From positions 186,001 to 250,000 of the forward strand of contig NZ_FOCJ01000008.1 in assembly GCF_900110075.1 (NCBI RefSeq): 64,000 bases of DNA, in the 5' to 3' direction. The position numbers and the translations under genes are program-made. The notes under the pieces were generated by a model. It was not told the DNA's origin. It did no database searches and saw only the letters and a list, made by a program, of their open reading frames with translations. The DNA comes from Paenibacillus sp. OV219. GTDB lineage: Bacteria; Bacillota; Bacilli; Paenibacillales; Paenibacillaceae. Positions 33,831 through 42,947 of the stretch are shown one piece after another (within the stretch, counting starts at the first letter, position 1; each line of letters starts with the position of its first letter).

Positions 33831-35491
33831 ACAAGGACAAGGAAACGAACATGAACATGAACATGAACTATGACTTGACGCATTATCCGTACTCGTCGAG
33901 AAGAACGGCGACCGTTGCTCGGGGCGGAATGGTCGCGACGTCGCAGCCGCTTGCTTCGCAGGCAGGGCTTCGCGTCCTGCAGCAGGGCGGCAATGCCATC
34001 GACGCGGCAATCGCAGCGGCTGCTTGTCTCACCGTTGTCGAGCCGACCTCGAACGGCATCGGCGGCGATGCATTCGCCATTCTATGGTACAAAGGCCAAA
34101 TGTATGGCCTTAATGCAAGCGGCGGCGCGCCTTCGTTGCTGACGCTGGATGCCGTCAAGCAGCGCGGCTACGCGGGGGAGATGCCGGCAAGCGGTTGGTT
34201 GCCGGTCACCGTCCCTGGCGCGCCGGGTGCTTGGGCGAGCTTGTCCGAACGGTTCGGCAAGCTGCCGTTCGCGCAGCTGATGGAGCCTGCCATCGCCTAT
34301 GCAGATGGCGGTTATCCGGTCAGCCCGGAGCTGAGCATCAAGTGGTCGCGGGCTTATGAGGTGTGGAAAGCGCGGCGCGAGAGCGGCGGAGAAGGTGCGA
34401 GTGGAGTCTATGACGAGTGGTTCCGCGTCTTCGCGCCGAATGGAAGAGCACCGAGGCCAGGAGAGATGTGGCGCTCGGAGGGCCATGCGTTCGCGCTTCG
34501 CGAGATCGCCGCGACGAAGGGCGAATCGTTCTACCGCGGCGAGCTCGCGGAGCGAATCGACCGATATGCGAGGGAGAGCGGCGGCCTGCTTCGCAAGGAA
34601 GATCTAGCCGCATTCCGGCCGGAATGGGTGCAGCCGCTGTCGGTCAATTATCGCGGCTACGATGTGTGGGAGCTGCCGCCGAACGGGCAAGGGCTTGTCG
34701 CGCTGATGGCGTTGAATGTATTGAACGGCATTCCGCTTGGCGACAAAGACAGCGTGGAGACATACCACGCCCAGATCGAATCGCTCAAGCTGGCTTTCGC
34801 GGACGGCAAGCATTACATTACCGATCCGGCGCGGATGAATGTCAGCGCGGAAGAGCTGCTGTCGCAGGATTATGCGGCGCAGCGAAGAAGTTTGATCGGC
34901 GCGGAGGCGCTTATGCCGGAGCCGGGCGAGCTGCCTAAGGGCGGCACGGTCTACTTGGCTGCTGCCGACGGGGAAGGCAATATGATCTCTTTCATTCAGA
35001 GCAATTATAACGGCTTCGGCTCTGGCGTCGTTGTGCCGGGGACAGGCATCAGTCTTCAAAACCGAGGGAATTCGTTCTCGCTTGATCCTGCGCATGCCAA
35101 CGTTCTGGAGCCAGGCAAAAGGCCTTATCATACCATTATTCCAGGCTTTCTTACGAAGGACGGCGAGCCGATCGGTCCGTTCGGCGTCATGGGCGCATTC
35201 ATGCAGCCGCAAGGACATTTGCAGGTGATCTCGAACCTGATCGACTATAAGCTGAACCCGCAGGCTGCCCTTGATGCGCCGAGGTGGCAGTGGACCGAAG
35301 GCAAGCAAGTGCTTGTAGAAGCGGAGGTACCGCCTGCTATTGCAAAGGGGCTTCAGGAACGCGGGCATCACATTCAAGTGATGGCCGACCGCAAAGCTTT
35401 TGGCTGCGGACAAGTGATTTGGCGGGAGCCGAGCGGCGTATTGATTGGCGGGACAGAACCAAGAACAGACGGCTGCATAGCATCATGGTGA
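33827..35491 (+). CDS. Gamma-glutamyltransferase family protein (cytoplasmic type)
   Basis: A 554-residue Ntn-hydrolase precursor. It has ATSQPLASQAGLRVLQQGGNAIDAAIA near residue 37, NGIGGDAFAILW near 74, and the autocleavage/nucleophile region GGTVYLAAADGEGNMISFIQSN near 371, in which Thr373 would become the new N-terminus. There is no signal peptide; instead the first residues are a short Asn-Met repeat (NMNMNMN). It is therefore closer to the YwrD-like intracellular type than to secreted GGT. It is coupled to the DUF1697 gene by a 4-base overlap. Confidence 0.88.
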   Translation: MNKDKETNMNMNMNYDLTHYPYSSRRTATVARGGMVATSQPLASQAGLRVLQQGGNAIDAAIAAAACLTVVEPTSNGIGGDAFAILWYKGQMYGLNASGGAPSLLTLDAVKQRGYAGEMPASGWLPVTVPGAPGAWASLSERFGKLPFAQLMEPAIAYADGGYPVSPELSIKWSRAYEVWKARRESGGEGASGVYDEWFRVFAPNGRAPRPGEMWRSEGHAFALREIAATKGESFYRGELAERIDRYARESGGLLRKEDLAAFRPEWVQPLSVNYRGYDVWELPPNGQGLVALMALNVLNGIPLGDKDSVETYHAQIESLKLAFADGKHYITDPARMNVSAEELLSQDYAAQRRSLIGAEALMPEPGELPKGGTVYLAAADGEGNMISFIQSNYNGFGSGVVVPGTGISLQNRGNSFSLDPAHANVLEPGKRPYHTIIPGFLTKDGEPIGPFGVMGAFMQPQGHLQVISNLIDYKLNPQAALDAPRWQWTEGKQVLVEAEVPPAIAKGLQERGHHIQVMADRKAFGCGQVIWREPSGVLIGGTEPRTDGCIASW

Positions 35492-35524
35492 TTGCGGCGT
35501 TATCGAGAGGAGACTTGTAGCCTG

Positions 35525-36754
35525 ATGGTTGGACATGCAACTAGACAACAATTGGCGGAACCGCTCTGGTTCCTGCAAGAAGCGGAGCTCACTGCAGCGA
35601 ATGAATGGCTGCAGCTTCCGGCGGATGCGCTTCGCGCGCTAACAGCAGCAGCAGCGGAGATACGCGCAGATGAAGCTCTATGCAAGTTGGCGCAGGAGGG
35701 GCGCGCGCTGCTGTTCCCCGAGGATGCTAGTGGCGCTGATACTGAAGATGCTAGTGGCGCTGGCTCTGGCGCCGATGCGCATGCTGCCGGAGTTAGCCCC
35801 TATCGGGCAGAAGTGTCCGATTGGATCAAGCGCACAGGCAATAAAGCTGCGCAGTTCATCCCGCTTGTCCTTTTCAGCGGACTGCCAAGAACAATTGAAC
35901 AGTATAAACACTATGGCATCCCGAAAGAGGTGCTCGTCCATACGCTGAGCGACTTGAAGCTGTGGATGGAGCATTACTACCGCAAGCACGGCAGCTGGGG
36001 CACCGATATTATGTGGATGCATCATCATTTGACGTTCCAGCTGTTCCGCCTCGGGAGACTACAGTTCTGCTGGAGCCGATTCAATGGGCATATGGTTGTA
36101 CTGCGCAATACGAAAACGAGCGAAGTGGTCGTTATGGCAGAAGGCGGCATCCGCTTCCGGCGCGATGGCCTCATCGACGGCACGAGCGGGCGGTTCGAGT
36201 CCTCTGATAACGGAGGTGGCGTTTGGCAATCTGAGCTTCTTCTTGAAGAAGCAGCAATACGCGGACACCGCATCAATGCGGACGGCTATGCGAGCCAAGC
36301 GCAGACGACCTTGTCACCGCGCGAGGATTGGGACATTATCCTTCGAGACGGCGATTCCGTGCTCGATATTCATGTCGCGGCTGATGGCAAGCTGGACATC
36401 CGCGAAAGCGGCGAATCGCTGCGCGAGGCGAGCCGATTCTTCGCGCAGTACTTCCCGGAAGTTGGCTTCCGCGCCTATGCGTGTACTTCATGGCTGCTGG
36501 ATTCGCAGTTCAGGAAGCTGCTGGCACCAACTCAAAACATCGTTCAGTTCTTGAACGGATTTCATCTCTACCCATCCGCGAACGACGGCACCGAAGGGCT
36601 GAGGCGGATCTTCGACGGGCAATTGTACGCCGATTGGGGGGATGCGCCGCAGGATACGTCACTTCGCCGTATCGTTCGGCAGCATATGATGGATGGTCAC
36701 TCGCTGCGCGATATGGGCGGGGTTATTTTGCCAGATGACGCGGTGTGGCAGTAG
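35525..36754 (+). CDS. GNAT-like acyltransferase with NAT_N/GNAT_C architecture
   Basis: A protein of about 409 residues. The N-terminal half (LAEPLWFLQEAELTAANEWLQLP, then LVLFSGLPRTIEQYKHYGIPKEVL, TDIMWMHHHLTFQLFRLGRLQF) and the C-terminal half (DSVLDIHVAADGKLD, ASRFFAQYFPEVGFRAYACTSWLLD) match the acyltransferase-domain proteins known from Firmicutes. Substrate unknown. Between residues 65 and 90 lies an Ala/Gly/Asp/Ser-rich insert containing a duplicated DASGA segment. ATG 35525 follows GAGAGGAGA at 14 bases; a TTG at 35492 right after the previous stop is the alternative. Confidence 0.75.
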   Translation: MVGHATRQQLAEPLWFLQEAELTAANEWLQLPADALRALTAAAAEIRADEALCKLAQEGRALLFPEDASGADTEDASGAGSGADAHAAGVSPYRAEVSDWIKRTGNKAAQFIPLVLFSGLPRTIEQYKHYGIPKEVLVHTLSDLKLWMEHYYRKHGSWGTDIMWMHHHLTFQLFRLGRLQFCWSRFNGHMVVLRNTKTSEVVVMAEGGIRFRRDGLIDGTSGRFESSDNGGGVWQSELLLEEAAIRGHRINADGYASQAQTTLSPREDWDIILRDGDSVLDIHVAADGKLDIRESGESLREASRFFAQYFPEVGFRAYACTSWLLDSQFRKLLAPTQNIVQFLNGFHLYPSANDGTEGLRRIFDGQLYADWGDAPQDTSLRRIVRQHMMDGHSLRDMGGVILPDDAVWQ

Positions 36755-36765
36755 CTTTAGGTGGC

Positions 36766-36784
36766 TGTTCGTTTATGTTAGAAT
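36766..36784. promoter_or_regulatory. DeoR-type operator motif, copy 1
   Basis: TGTTCGTTTATGTTAGAAT, matching 16 of 19 bases of the element at 37636-37654. It lies 48 bases before the DeoR gene. Confidence 0.6.
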
Positions 36785-36831
36785 TAGCAAATTAGAAGTA
36801 TATGAACATCTAAGAGAGGTATCTATTCTAC

Positions 36832-37608
36832 ATGCTGCCATTACAACGAAAACAAGCTGTGCTGAACTATCTGGCGCAGCGCGGCGCTGCAACGATGAAG
36901 GAATTGAGCGATCATTTTGGCGTGTCGGAGATGACGATTCGCCGCGATCTGACCTTGCTCGAGCAGGAGCTGCGTGTTACACGCTCGCACGGTGGTGTCG
37001 TCTACAATGATACCGGCGCGGTGGCGGACGAGCCTGATCTCGCTACGAAGCTTGCGAACAACGGGGATGTGAAGGACAAGCTGGCGGCTTATGCGGCAGA
37101 GCATTTTGTTCGCAGCTCCTCCGTTAATATATTGGAGAACGGTACGACCGTTTCGCGTATGGCAGACTATCTCGGAGCCTATGACAACTTGACGCTGGTT
37201 ACGAACGGGATCGACACGCTGGGCAGGATTCGTCCGCTCTCTGCGAAGAAGCATACGATTATTAGCTGCGGCGGCATGCTGCGCGAAGTGTCGGGCACAT
37301 TCGTTGGCCCTGTGGCGGAGGAGTTTTTCAAGCGCTACCACGCGGATACGCTGTTCCTGTCCGCACTCGGCTATTCCCATGAAGAGGGCTTCACGGACCC
37401 AAATCTGATGGATACGCAGGTTAAGAAAGCGATGATGCGCTCCGCAGAGAAAGTCGTTATTCTGCTCGATTCGTCCAAAATCGGCAAGCGGTTCTTCTCT
37501 ACCGTTGCCCACCTTGGCGACATTCATGCTTTCGTTACAGATGAGCGAATTACAGATGCAGATAGGCATACGATTGAAGAGGGCGGGGCAGAGCTGCACA
37601 TCGTTTAA
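36832..37608 (+). CDS. DeoR/GlpR family transcriptional regulator
   Basis: A 258-residue repressor with an N-terminal DeoR helix-turn-helix (RKQAVLNYLAQRGAATMKELSDHFGVSEMTIRRDLTLLE) and a C-terminal sugar-phosphate-sensing domain (ILENGTTVSRMADYL, LTLVTNGIDTL, LFLSALGYSHEEGFTDPN, VILLDSSKIGKR). Such regulators respond to phosphorylated sugars. It precedes a mannose-6-phosphate isomerase and a ROK kinase; a shared operator motif upstream of both suggests it controls them and itself. Confidence 0.9.
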   Translation: MLPLQRKQAVLNYLAQRGAATMKELSDHFGVSEMTIRRDLTLLEQELRVTRSHGGVVYNDTGAVADEPDLATKLANNGDVKDKLAAYAAEHFVRSSSVNILENGTTVSRMADYLGAYDNLTLVTNGIDTLGRIRPLSAKKHTIISCGGMLREVSGTFVGPVAEEFFKRYHADTLFLSALGYSHEEGFTDPNLMDTQVKKAMMRSAEKVVILLDSSKIGKRFFSTVAHLGDIHAFVTDERITDADRHTIEEGGAELHIV

Positions 37609-37635
37609 TTCCTCCCTTTTACAGATGTCCAATCA

Positions 37636-37654
37636 TGTTCATTTATGTTATATT
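37636..37654. promoter_or_regulatory. DeoR-type operator motif, copy 2
   Basis: TGTTCATTTATGTTATATT, before the isomerase gene; second copy of the element at 36766. A TATATT within it could serve as a -10 box, so binding would occlude the promoter. Confidence 0.6.
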
Positions 37655-37691
37655 GTGATAGTTAATATGACATGAAGGAGCTGGACTTTAC

Positions 37692-39443
37692 GTGAAGGCA
37701 GCCTACAATAAAGCACCATCCATCACGATACGCGGCTATGACCATGAGGCATGGTCAGGCTATGAGGCGATCGGGCACACCCTATCAGCCGCACTTGCGC
37801 GAACAGAAAAAGAGAAAACCGTTGTCGTCATCGAATGCTACCCCGGTGTGAGACAGCAGGAAATTATAGACGGACTGAGCGAAACGCTTCGTCCGTCGCT
37901 TGTCGTTCAAGCAGAAGAAGCGGCTCTGGCCCCTAGCGATGTCGATGCCAAAGTCGAGCGCTACATGACGGATGATCGTGTATTCGGCTATATGACGCCG
38001 TTCACGATTGGGGAGTTTTACGATACAGGGCGGGTCGCGGAGCTGCAAGAGCAGATCAAAGCAGAGGACAAAGGCATCATCCTCGTCATCGGCTTCGGCG
38101 CTTCGCTCATCACACAGGGCGATGTGTTCGTCTACGCCGACATGGCGAGATGGGAAATCCAACAGCGTTACCGCTCGAAAGAGTACGCGAACTGGAGAAC
38201 AGCCTGCAAGGAAGAGGATATTCTGCGACTTTATAAGCGCGGCTTCTTCTTCGAATGGCGGATGGCGGATCGGCTGAAGCGCTCGCTGCTGGAAAGCATA
38301 GACTTCTACTTGGATACGAATACAATGGATGCTCCTAAGCTGCTCTCGAAGCAGGCATTGTTCGCTGGACTTGGGCAGGCGGTGAGCCAGCCGTTCCGGC
38401 TTGTGCCGTATTTTGATCCGGGCGTATGGGGCGGCACTTGGCTGGAAGCGAACATTGATCTACCGAAGCGGGCGCATCCGTATGCATGGGGATTTGATGG
38501 CGTACCGGAGGAAAACAGTCTTTATTTTGATTATGATGCGATTCGGGTCGAGCTGCCGTCGATTAATGTGGTGTTCTTCGAGTCGATCCAGCTGCTCGGC
38601 GAGAAGGTGTATTCACGCTTCGGCGCGGAGTTCCCGATTCGTTTCGACTTCTTAGATACAATCGGCGGGCAAAATCTTAGCCTGCAAGTGCATCCGACGA
38701 CGGACTATATCCGCGAACAATTCGGCATGCCGTATACGCAGGATGAGAGCTACTATATTCTTGAAGCTTCGCCTGGCGCTGAGGTGTACTTAGGGCTGAA
38801 GGACAATATTCAGCCTGAAGCGATGCTGGCCGATTTGCGCAAAGCGCAGGAAGGTGGAAATACTTTTCCAGCGGAGCAGTACGTCAACGTCTATCCGGCG
38901 GCAAAACACGACCATTTTCTAATCCCGGCAGGCACGGTTCACTGTTCAGGTGCAGGCTGCATGGTGCTGGAGATTAGCGCGACACCTTATATTTTCACAT
39001 TTAAGCTGTGGGATTGGGATCGACTTGGCCTTGACGGAAAGCCGCGGCCGGTTCATGTGGAGCATGGCTCCAAAGTTATTCAGTGGGATAGGACTACCGA
39101 CTGGACGACGAGCGGCTGCGTAAGTGTGGTCGAGACGATTGCGGAAGGGGAAGGCTGGAAGGAAGAGCGTACCGGTCTGCATGAGCTGGAGTTCATCGAG
39201 ACAAGGCGGCATTGGTTCTCTGCGCCTGTTCTTCATGAAGCAAACGGCAGCGTCCATATGCTGAACCTAATTGAAGGGGAAGAAGCCATTGTGGAAAGTC
39301 CGGACGGCGCCTTCGAGCCGTTCATCATCCGTTACGCGGAGACGTTCATCGTGCCTGCATCCGTCGCTTCTTATACGATTCGCCCAAGCGGGCCAAGCAT
39401 TGGTAAAACAATTGGAACGATCAAAGCGTACGTGCGAGCATAG
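37692..39443 (+). CDS. Two-domain class I mannose-6-phosphate isomerase with kinase-like N-terminal domain
   Basis: A 583-residue protein. Residues from about 225 are a type I phosphomannose isomerase/cupin: WGGTWLEANIDLP near 246, NLSLQVHPTTDYI near 329 (His and Glu/His metal ligands), HDHFLIPAGTVHCSGAG near 398. Residues 1-215 form an extra domain resembling a uridine-kinase-like P-loop fold, but the expected P-loop reads ECYPGVRQQEI and lacks the GxGKS/T, so it is probably not a working kinase. The isomerase is about 310-320 residues alone in most bacteria. A GTG start is used; AAGGAG lies upstream. Confidence 0.85.
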   Translation: MKAAYNKAPSITIRGYDHEAWSGYEAIGHTLSAALARTEKEKTVVVIECYPGVRQQEIIDGLSETLRPSLVVQAEEAALAPSDVDAKVERYMTDDRVFGYMTPFTIGEFYDTGRVAELQEQIKAEDKGIILVIGFGASLITQGDVFVYADMARWEIQQRYRSKEYANWRTACKEEDILRLYKRGFFFEWRMADRLKRSLLESIDFYLDTNTMDAPKLLSKQALFAGLGQAVSQPFRLVPYFDPGVWGGTWLEANIDLPKRAHPYAWGFDGVPEENSLYFDYDAIRVELPSINVVFFESIQLLGEKVYSRFGAEFPIRFDFLDTIGGQNLSLQVHPTTDYIREQFGMPYTQDESYYILEASPGAEVYLGLKDNIQPEAMLADLRKAQEGGNTFPAEQYVNVYPAAKHDHFLIPAGTVHCSGAGCMVLEISATPYIFTFKLWDWDRLGLDGKPRPVHVEHGSKVIQWDRTTDWTTSGCVSVVETIAEGEGWKEERTGLHELEFIETRRHWFSAPVLHEANGSVHMLNLIEGEEAIVESPDGAFEPFIIRYAETFIVPASVASYTIRPSGPSIGKTIGTIKAYVRA

Positions 39444-39459
39444 GAGGCGGATTTAGCAG

Positions 39460-40386
39460 ATGAGCCGTGACGTAATACTTGCCTTCGATGTTGGCGGAAC
39501 GCAGATTAAAGCCGCGGCGATGCGTGAGGGCGAGATCATCGCCTCGACCGTGGGACACTATGATTCTCGCTCGGAGCTTGGGGCGGATGCGATTATTGCC
39601 CATTTTGTAGCTATTGCAGTCGATGTGCTAGGGCGCGAGGGGCTATCGGAAGAGCAGATTGTTGGGTTCGGGCTTGCCTTCCCTGGCCCGTTCGATTACG
39701 AACAAGGTGTCTGTCTCATTCAAGGACTTGGCAAATTCGAGTCACTGTACGGGCTTAACATCGGGGATATGCTGGACGATGCGATCCGTTCGCACGCCCA
39801 GCTGAGCAGACGATTAAGTTCGAAATTCCACATCGTCTTCGAGAATGACGCGGCGCTGTTCGGCCTCGGAGAAGCGAATAACAGCGGCGAGGCATTGGAC
39901 GTAGAGCGTGCAGTGTGCTTGACGATTGGGACAGGGCTTGGTTCCTGCTATCTCGAGCGTGGACAGCTTGTAAAGCATCGCAGCGGCGTGCCGGAGAACG
40001 GCTGGTTGTACGCGCAGCCATACGGCAACCGGATCGCGGATGAGTGCATCTCGCGCAGAGGTGTTCTGCAGTTGGCTGAGGAGATGGGGATGGAGCTTGC
40101 AGGCAGAGATGTGCGCGAGCTTGCAGATGCTGCAGCTTCTGGCGATGCAGCTGCAGTGCAGCTGTTTGATCACTTCGGCCGGCGGATGGCGGTCATTCTC
40201 GGCCCGGCGTTTCAAGCGTACGAGCCGAATCGGATCGTGCTCGGCGGTCAAATCTCGAAGAGTGCGGATCTGTTCGCTCCCGCGTTCAAGGAAGGACTGC
40301 TTGCGCAGGGGATTATCGCGCAGGTGCGGGTAAGTACGGATACGTTCGCGAGCACGTTCAGAGGTATCTATCATTTGGTTAAATAG
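39460..40386 (+). CDS. ROK family sugar kinase-like protein
   Basis: A 308-residue protein starting with the phosphate-1 motif ILAFDVGGTQIKAAAM, with GFGLAFPGPFD near residue 69, catalytic-type FENDAALFGLGE near 127 and GTGLGSCYLERG near 153. There is no N-terminal DNA-binding domain, so it is a kinase rather than a repressor. The usual cysteine cluster (CxCGxxGC) of ROK kinases is not present. It is 16 bases after the isomerase gene, suggesting a kinase followed by isomerase route for a hexose or N-acetyl sugar. Confidence 0.85.
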   Translation: MSRDVILAFDVGGTQIKAAAMREGEIIASTVGHYDSRSELGADAIIAHFVAIAVDVLGREGLSEEQIVGFGLAFPGPFDYEQGVCLIQGLGKFESLYGLNIGDMLDDAIRSHAQLSRRLSSKFHIVFENDAALFGLGEANNSGEALDVERAVCLTIGTGLGSCYLERGQLVKHRSGVPENGWLYAQPYGNRIADECISRRGVLQLAEEMGMELAGRDVRELADAAASGDAAAVQLFDHFGRRMAVILGPAFQAYEPNRIVLGGQISKSADLFAPAFKEGLLAQGIIAQVRVSTDTFASTFRGIYHLVK

Positions 40387-40403
40387 AGTAGAGCGATAGA
40401 GTG

Positions 40404-40438
40404 GAGAAGCAGGGGAGAGACTGCTTCTCTGCTTTTTT
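40404..40438 (+). terminator. Terminator after the ROK gene
   Basis: Perfect arms GAGAAGCAG (40404-40412) and CTGCTTCTC (40421-40429), then TGCTTTTTT. Confidence 0.88.
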
Positions 40439-40531
40439 GTTTTATAGAGAGAAATTGCGTAATTTTGCAGTACTGCGACTCGTCCTAATCATGTAAATTA
40501 GAAATAAAAGGTAATACAAGGAGGATGCACG

Positions 40532-41284
40532 ATGAAGCTGACTCACAAGCAGAAGCTGTCGATGTTGAACGATGGATATATTTACGTCCCCGGTGTTATC
40601 CCAAAGATCATGGTGGATCAAGCGGTCAAGCATATTAATCACGCGATCGGTGAAGGGATGCCGCCTGAGCGGATGACGACGTTCCGCGCGCAATCGTACT
40701 GTCCCGACTTGCAGGACAAGTCCCCGATTACGGGGCTTTACAACGACACGCCAGTTAAGTCACTCGTCGAGGACTTGCTTGGCGAAGGAATGAGTCTACC
40801 TGTCGGCGGCGGGCAAATCGCGCTGCGGTTTCCATCGCTTCAAGACCCGACGACTGTGGCGCGTCCGCATTTGGACGGGATGTACTCGCCGCACAACGGA
40901 GTAAAGGAAGGGACGATCGGCAACTTTACGATGCTTGTCGGCGTCCTGCTCAGTCCCGTGCGTGATGATTTCGCCGGTAACTTCACAGTATGGCCCGGCA
41001 CACATGCATCGTATGAGCAGTACTTCCGTGAGCATGGAGCGGAGTCGCTGCTGGGCGGCATGCCTCCGGTTGCACTGCCAGAGCCTGTCCAAACGAAGGG
41101 AGAGCCGGGGGATATTTTCCTTGTGCACTATCAGCTAGCGCATAGTGTAGCGGCTAATGCATCTCCTTGGCCTCGATACGCAATCTTCTTCCGGGTGAAG
41201 CACACCGAGCACGGCATAGACTGGAAGGCGCCGATGACCGATATTTGGCTGCACTGGCCGGGTATTCGCGAGATAAAGAGCTGA
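40532..41284 (+). CDS. Phytanoyl-CoA dioxygenase (PhyH) family protein
   Basis: A 250-residue Fe(II)/2-oxoglutarate dioxygenase-like protein. The metal facial triad is visible as HLDG (ARPHLDGMYSP near residue 112) and a distal histidine in YQLAHSVAANASP near 205; Arg in the region WPRYAIFFRVKH may bind 2-oxoglutarate. AAGGAGG precedes the ATG. Substrate unknown. It is one of three family members in this window. A 9-bp tandem repeat begins 6 bases after its stop codon. Confidence 0.85.
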   Translation: MKLTHKQKLSMLNDGYIYVPGVIPKIMVDQAVKHINHAIGEGMPPERMTTFRAQSYCPDLQDKSPITGLYNDTPVKSLVEDLLGEGMSLPVGGGQIALRFPSLQDPTTVARPHLDGMYSPHNGVKEGTIGNFTMLVGVLLSPVRDDFAGNFTVWPGTHASYEQYFREHGAESLLGGMPPVALPEPVQTKGEPGDIFLVHYQLAHSVAANASPWPRYAIFFRVKHTEHGIDWKAPMTDIWLHWPGIREIKS

Positions 41285-41290
41285 ATTTGC

Positions 41291-41521
41291 AAGCAGAACG
41301 AGCAGAACGAGCAGTACGAGCAGAACAAGCAGTACGAGCAGAACGAGCAGAACGAGCAGAACGAGCAGAACGAGCAGAACGAGCAGAACGAGCAGAACAA
41401 GCAGAACAAGCAGAACAAGCAGAACGAGCAGAACGAGCAGAACGAGCAGAACGAGCAGAACGAGCAGAACGAGCAGAACAAGCAGAACAAGCAGAACAAG
41501 CAGAACAAGCAGAACAAGCAG
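41291..41521. repeat. Tandem 9-bp repeat, about 25.7 copies
   Basis: The unit is RAGCAGAAC (GAGCAGAAC or AAGCAGAAC, two early copies with GCAGTAC). GAG and AAG units occur in blocks: 7 GAG, 3 AAG, 6 GAG, 5 AAG at the 3' side. The unit has no stop in most frames, so several spurious open frames cross it. It starts 6 bases after the dioxygenase stop and ends about 110 bases before the GH140 gene. Confidence 0.95.
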
Positions 41522-41639
41522 GTAATCTTTTAAAATGTATACATATTGTACTCATTAAATTTGTGTGCTAGTCTAGGACTATCAAGTCGAGGTGTATTTC
41601 TATTTCTACCCTTACGAAACGGGAGAGTGAGTGCGGAGA

Positions 41640-42938
41640 ATGGAAGCTTTGCAGCGGTTGAAGATTAGTGATAATAAACGATTTTTGGTGCATGAGGATG
41701 GAACGCCATTCTTTTGGCTTGGGGATACGACATGGGAGCTGTTTCATAAGCTGAACCGTGAAGAAGCTGTAGAGTATTTGCGTAATCGGGCGGAGTTGAA
41801 GTTCAATGTCGTTCAAGCCGTCGCATTATCGGAATTCGAAGGACTGACGACGGACAATTATTACGGGCGCAGACCGCTGAAGCTGAACGTAGAGGGCCAG
41901 TACGATCCAACAATGCCGGATACGGACGGCGACTATCATTATTGGAATCATGTCGATTATATCGTTGATCGAGCAGCGGAGCATGGCATCTATATTGCAT
42001 TGCTGCCTACGTGGGGAGACAAGTATAATTTGGCCTGGGGCAAAGGGCCTGTTGTGTTTAATGCTGACAATGCGCGCGTATATGGCAAGTGGCTTGGGGA
42101 GCGCTACAAGGATCGCACGAATATTATTTGGGTGCTGGGCGGGGATCGGCCTCTGCAAACGGGACTTCATTTTGACGTGAATCGGTCTCTTGCAGCGGGC
42201 TTGTCGGAGGGGGATGGTGGCTCGAACTTAATCACATTCCATCCTTGCGGCAATACGTCATCGTCTTTCCATCTGCATGATGAGCGTTGGTTGGGCTTCA
42301 ATATGATCCAATCCGGACATCATGCGCAGGTTCGCGTCAATTACAGCCACGTCAGTGCAGATTACGCGAAGTCGCCGGTGAAACCGACGCTCGACGCCGA
42401 GCCTTGCTACGAGGATCACCCGATTAACTTCAAAGAGGCGAACGGTTATTTCGACCAAGCGGATGTGCGGCAAGCAGCCTATTATGCCGTCTTCTCCGGT
42501 GCGTTCGGACATACGTATGGGCATCATTGCATTTGGTCGATGACGACGGAGCTGACGCCTTACTTCGTGATGCATTGGCGTGATGCGCTGAACCGTCCGG
42601 GAGCTACGCAAATGAAGCATGTACGCGGGCTGATCGAGTCGCATTCGTTCCTCGATCGGGTACCGGATCAGAGCTTGCTTGCTGCCAATCTGGAAGGCGC
42701 CAACTATATGGTTGCGACGCGCGGGGAAAGCTATGGCCTCATCTATAGCCCGAACGGGCTGGCTTTCACTGCGGTGCTAAGTCGATGGAACGGCAGCCGC
42801 GTTAATGCTTCCTGGTTTGATCCGAGAACAGGTCAGTACAGCAAGATTGGCGAGTACGAGGGAAGCGGTGAAGTAAGGTTCGTGCCTCCAACGAGCGGTC
42901 GAGGCTGCGATTGGGTGCTGGAATTAGTGGTTCAATAA
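41640..42938 (+). CDS. GH140/DUF4038-type glycosidase
   Basis: About 432 residues, without signal peptide. It matches the DUF4038/GH140 pattern: RFLVHEDGTPFFWLGDTTWELFHKL near residue 14, FNVVQAVALSEFEGL near 54, IYIALLPTWGDKYN near 117, RTNIIWVLGGDRPL near 157 with the first catalytic Asp region, TLDAEPCYEDHP near 245 with the second acid, and FGHTYGHHCIW near 284. Founding members of GH140 release apiose side chains of pectin. GTG 41631 is an equally possible start. Confidence 0.82.
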   Translation: MEALQRLKISDNKRFLVHEDGTPFFWLGDTTWELFHKLNREEAVEYLRNRAELKFNVVQAVALSEFEGLTTDNYYGRRPLKLNVEGQYDPTMPDTDGDYHYWNHVDYIVDRAAEHGIYIALLPTWGDKYNLAWGKGPVVFNADNARVYGKWLGERYKDRTNIIWVLGGDRPLQTGLHFDVNRSLAAGLSEGDGGSNLITFHPCGNTSSSFHLHDERWLGFNMIQSGHHAQVRVNYSHVSADYAKSPVKPTLDAEPCYEDHPINFKEANGYFDQADVRQAAYYAVFSGAFGHTYGHHCIWSMTTELTPYFVMHWRDALNRPGATQMKHVRGLIESHSFLDRVPDQSLLAANLEGANYMVATRGESYGLIYSPNGLAFTAVLSRWNGSRVNASWFDPRTGQYSKIGEYEGSGEVRFVPPTSGRGCDWVLELVVQ

Positions 42939-42947
42939 GTAATTTGG

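Noticed and set aside
34604-35413. 269-codon minus-strand frame inside the gamma-glutamyltransferase gene
   Set aside because: The plus-strand frame has clear family motifs throughout; the opposite frame is rich in Arg/His with no recognisable domain.
41131-41571. Several open frames crossing the 9-bp repeat on both strands
   Set aside because: They exist only because the unit lacks stops; products are pure repeats (CSF, ARS or AER) without ribosome sites.
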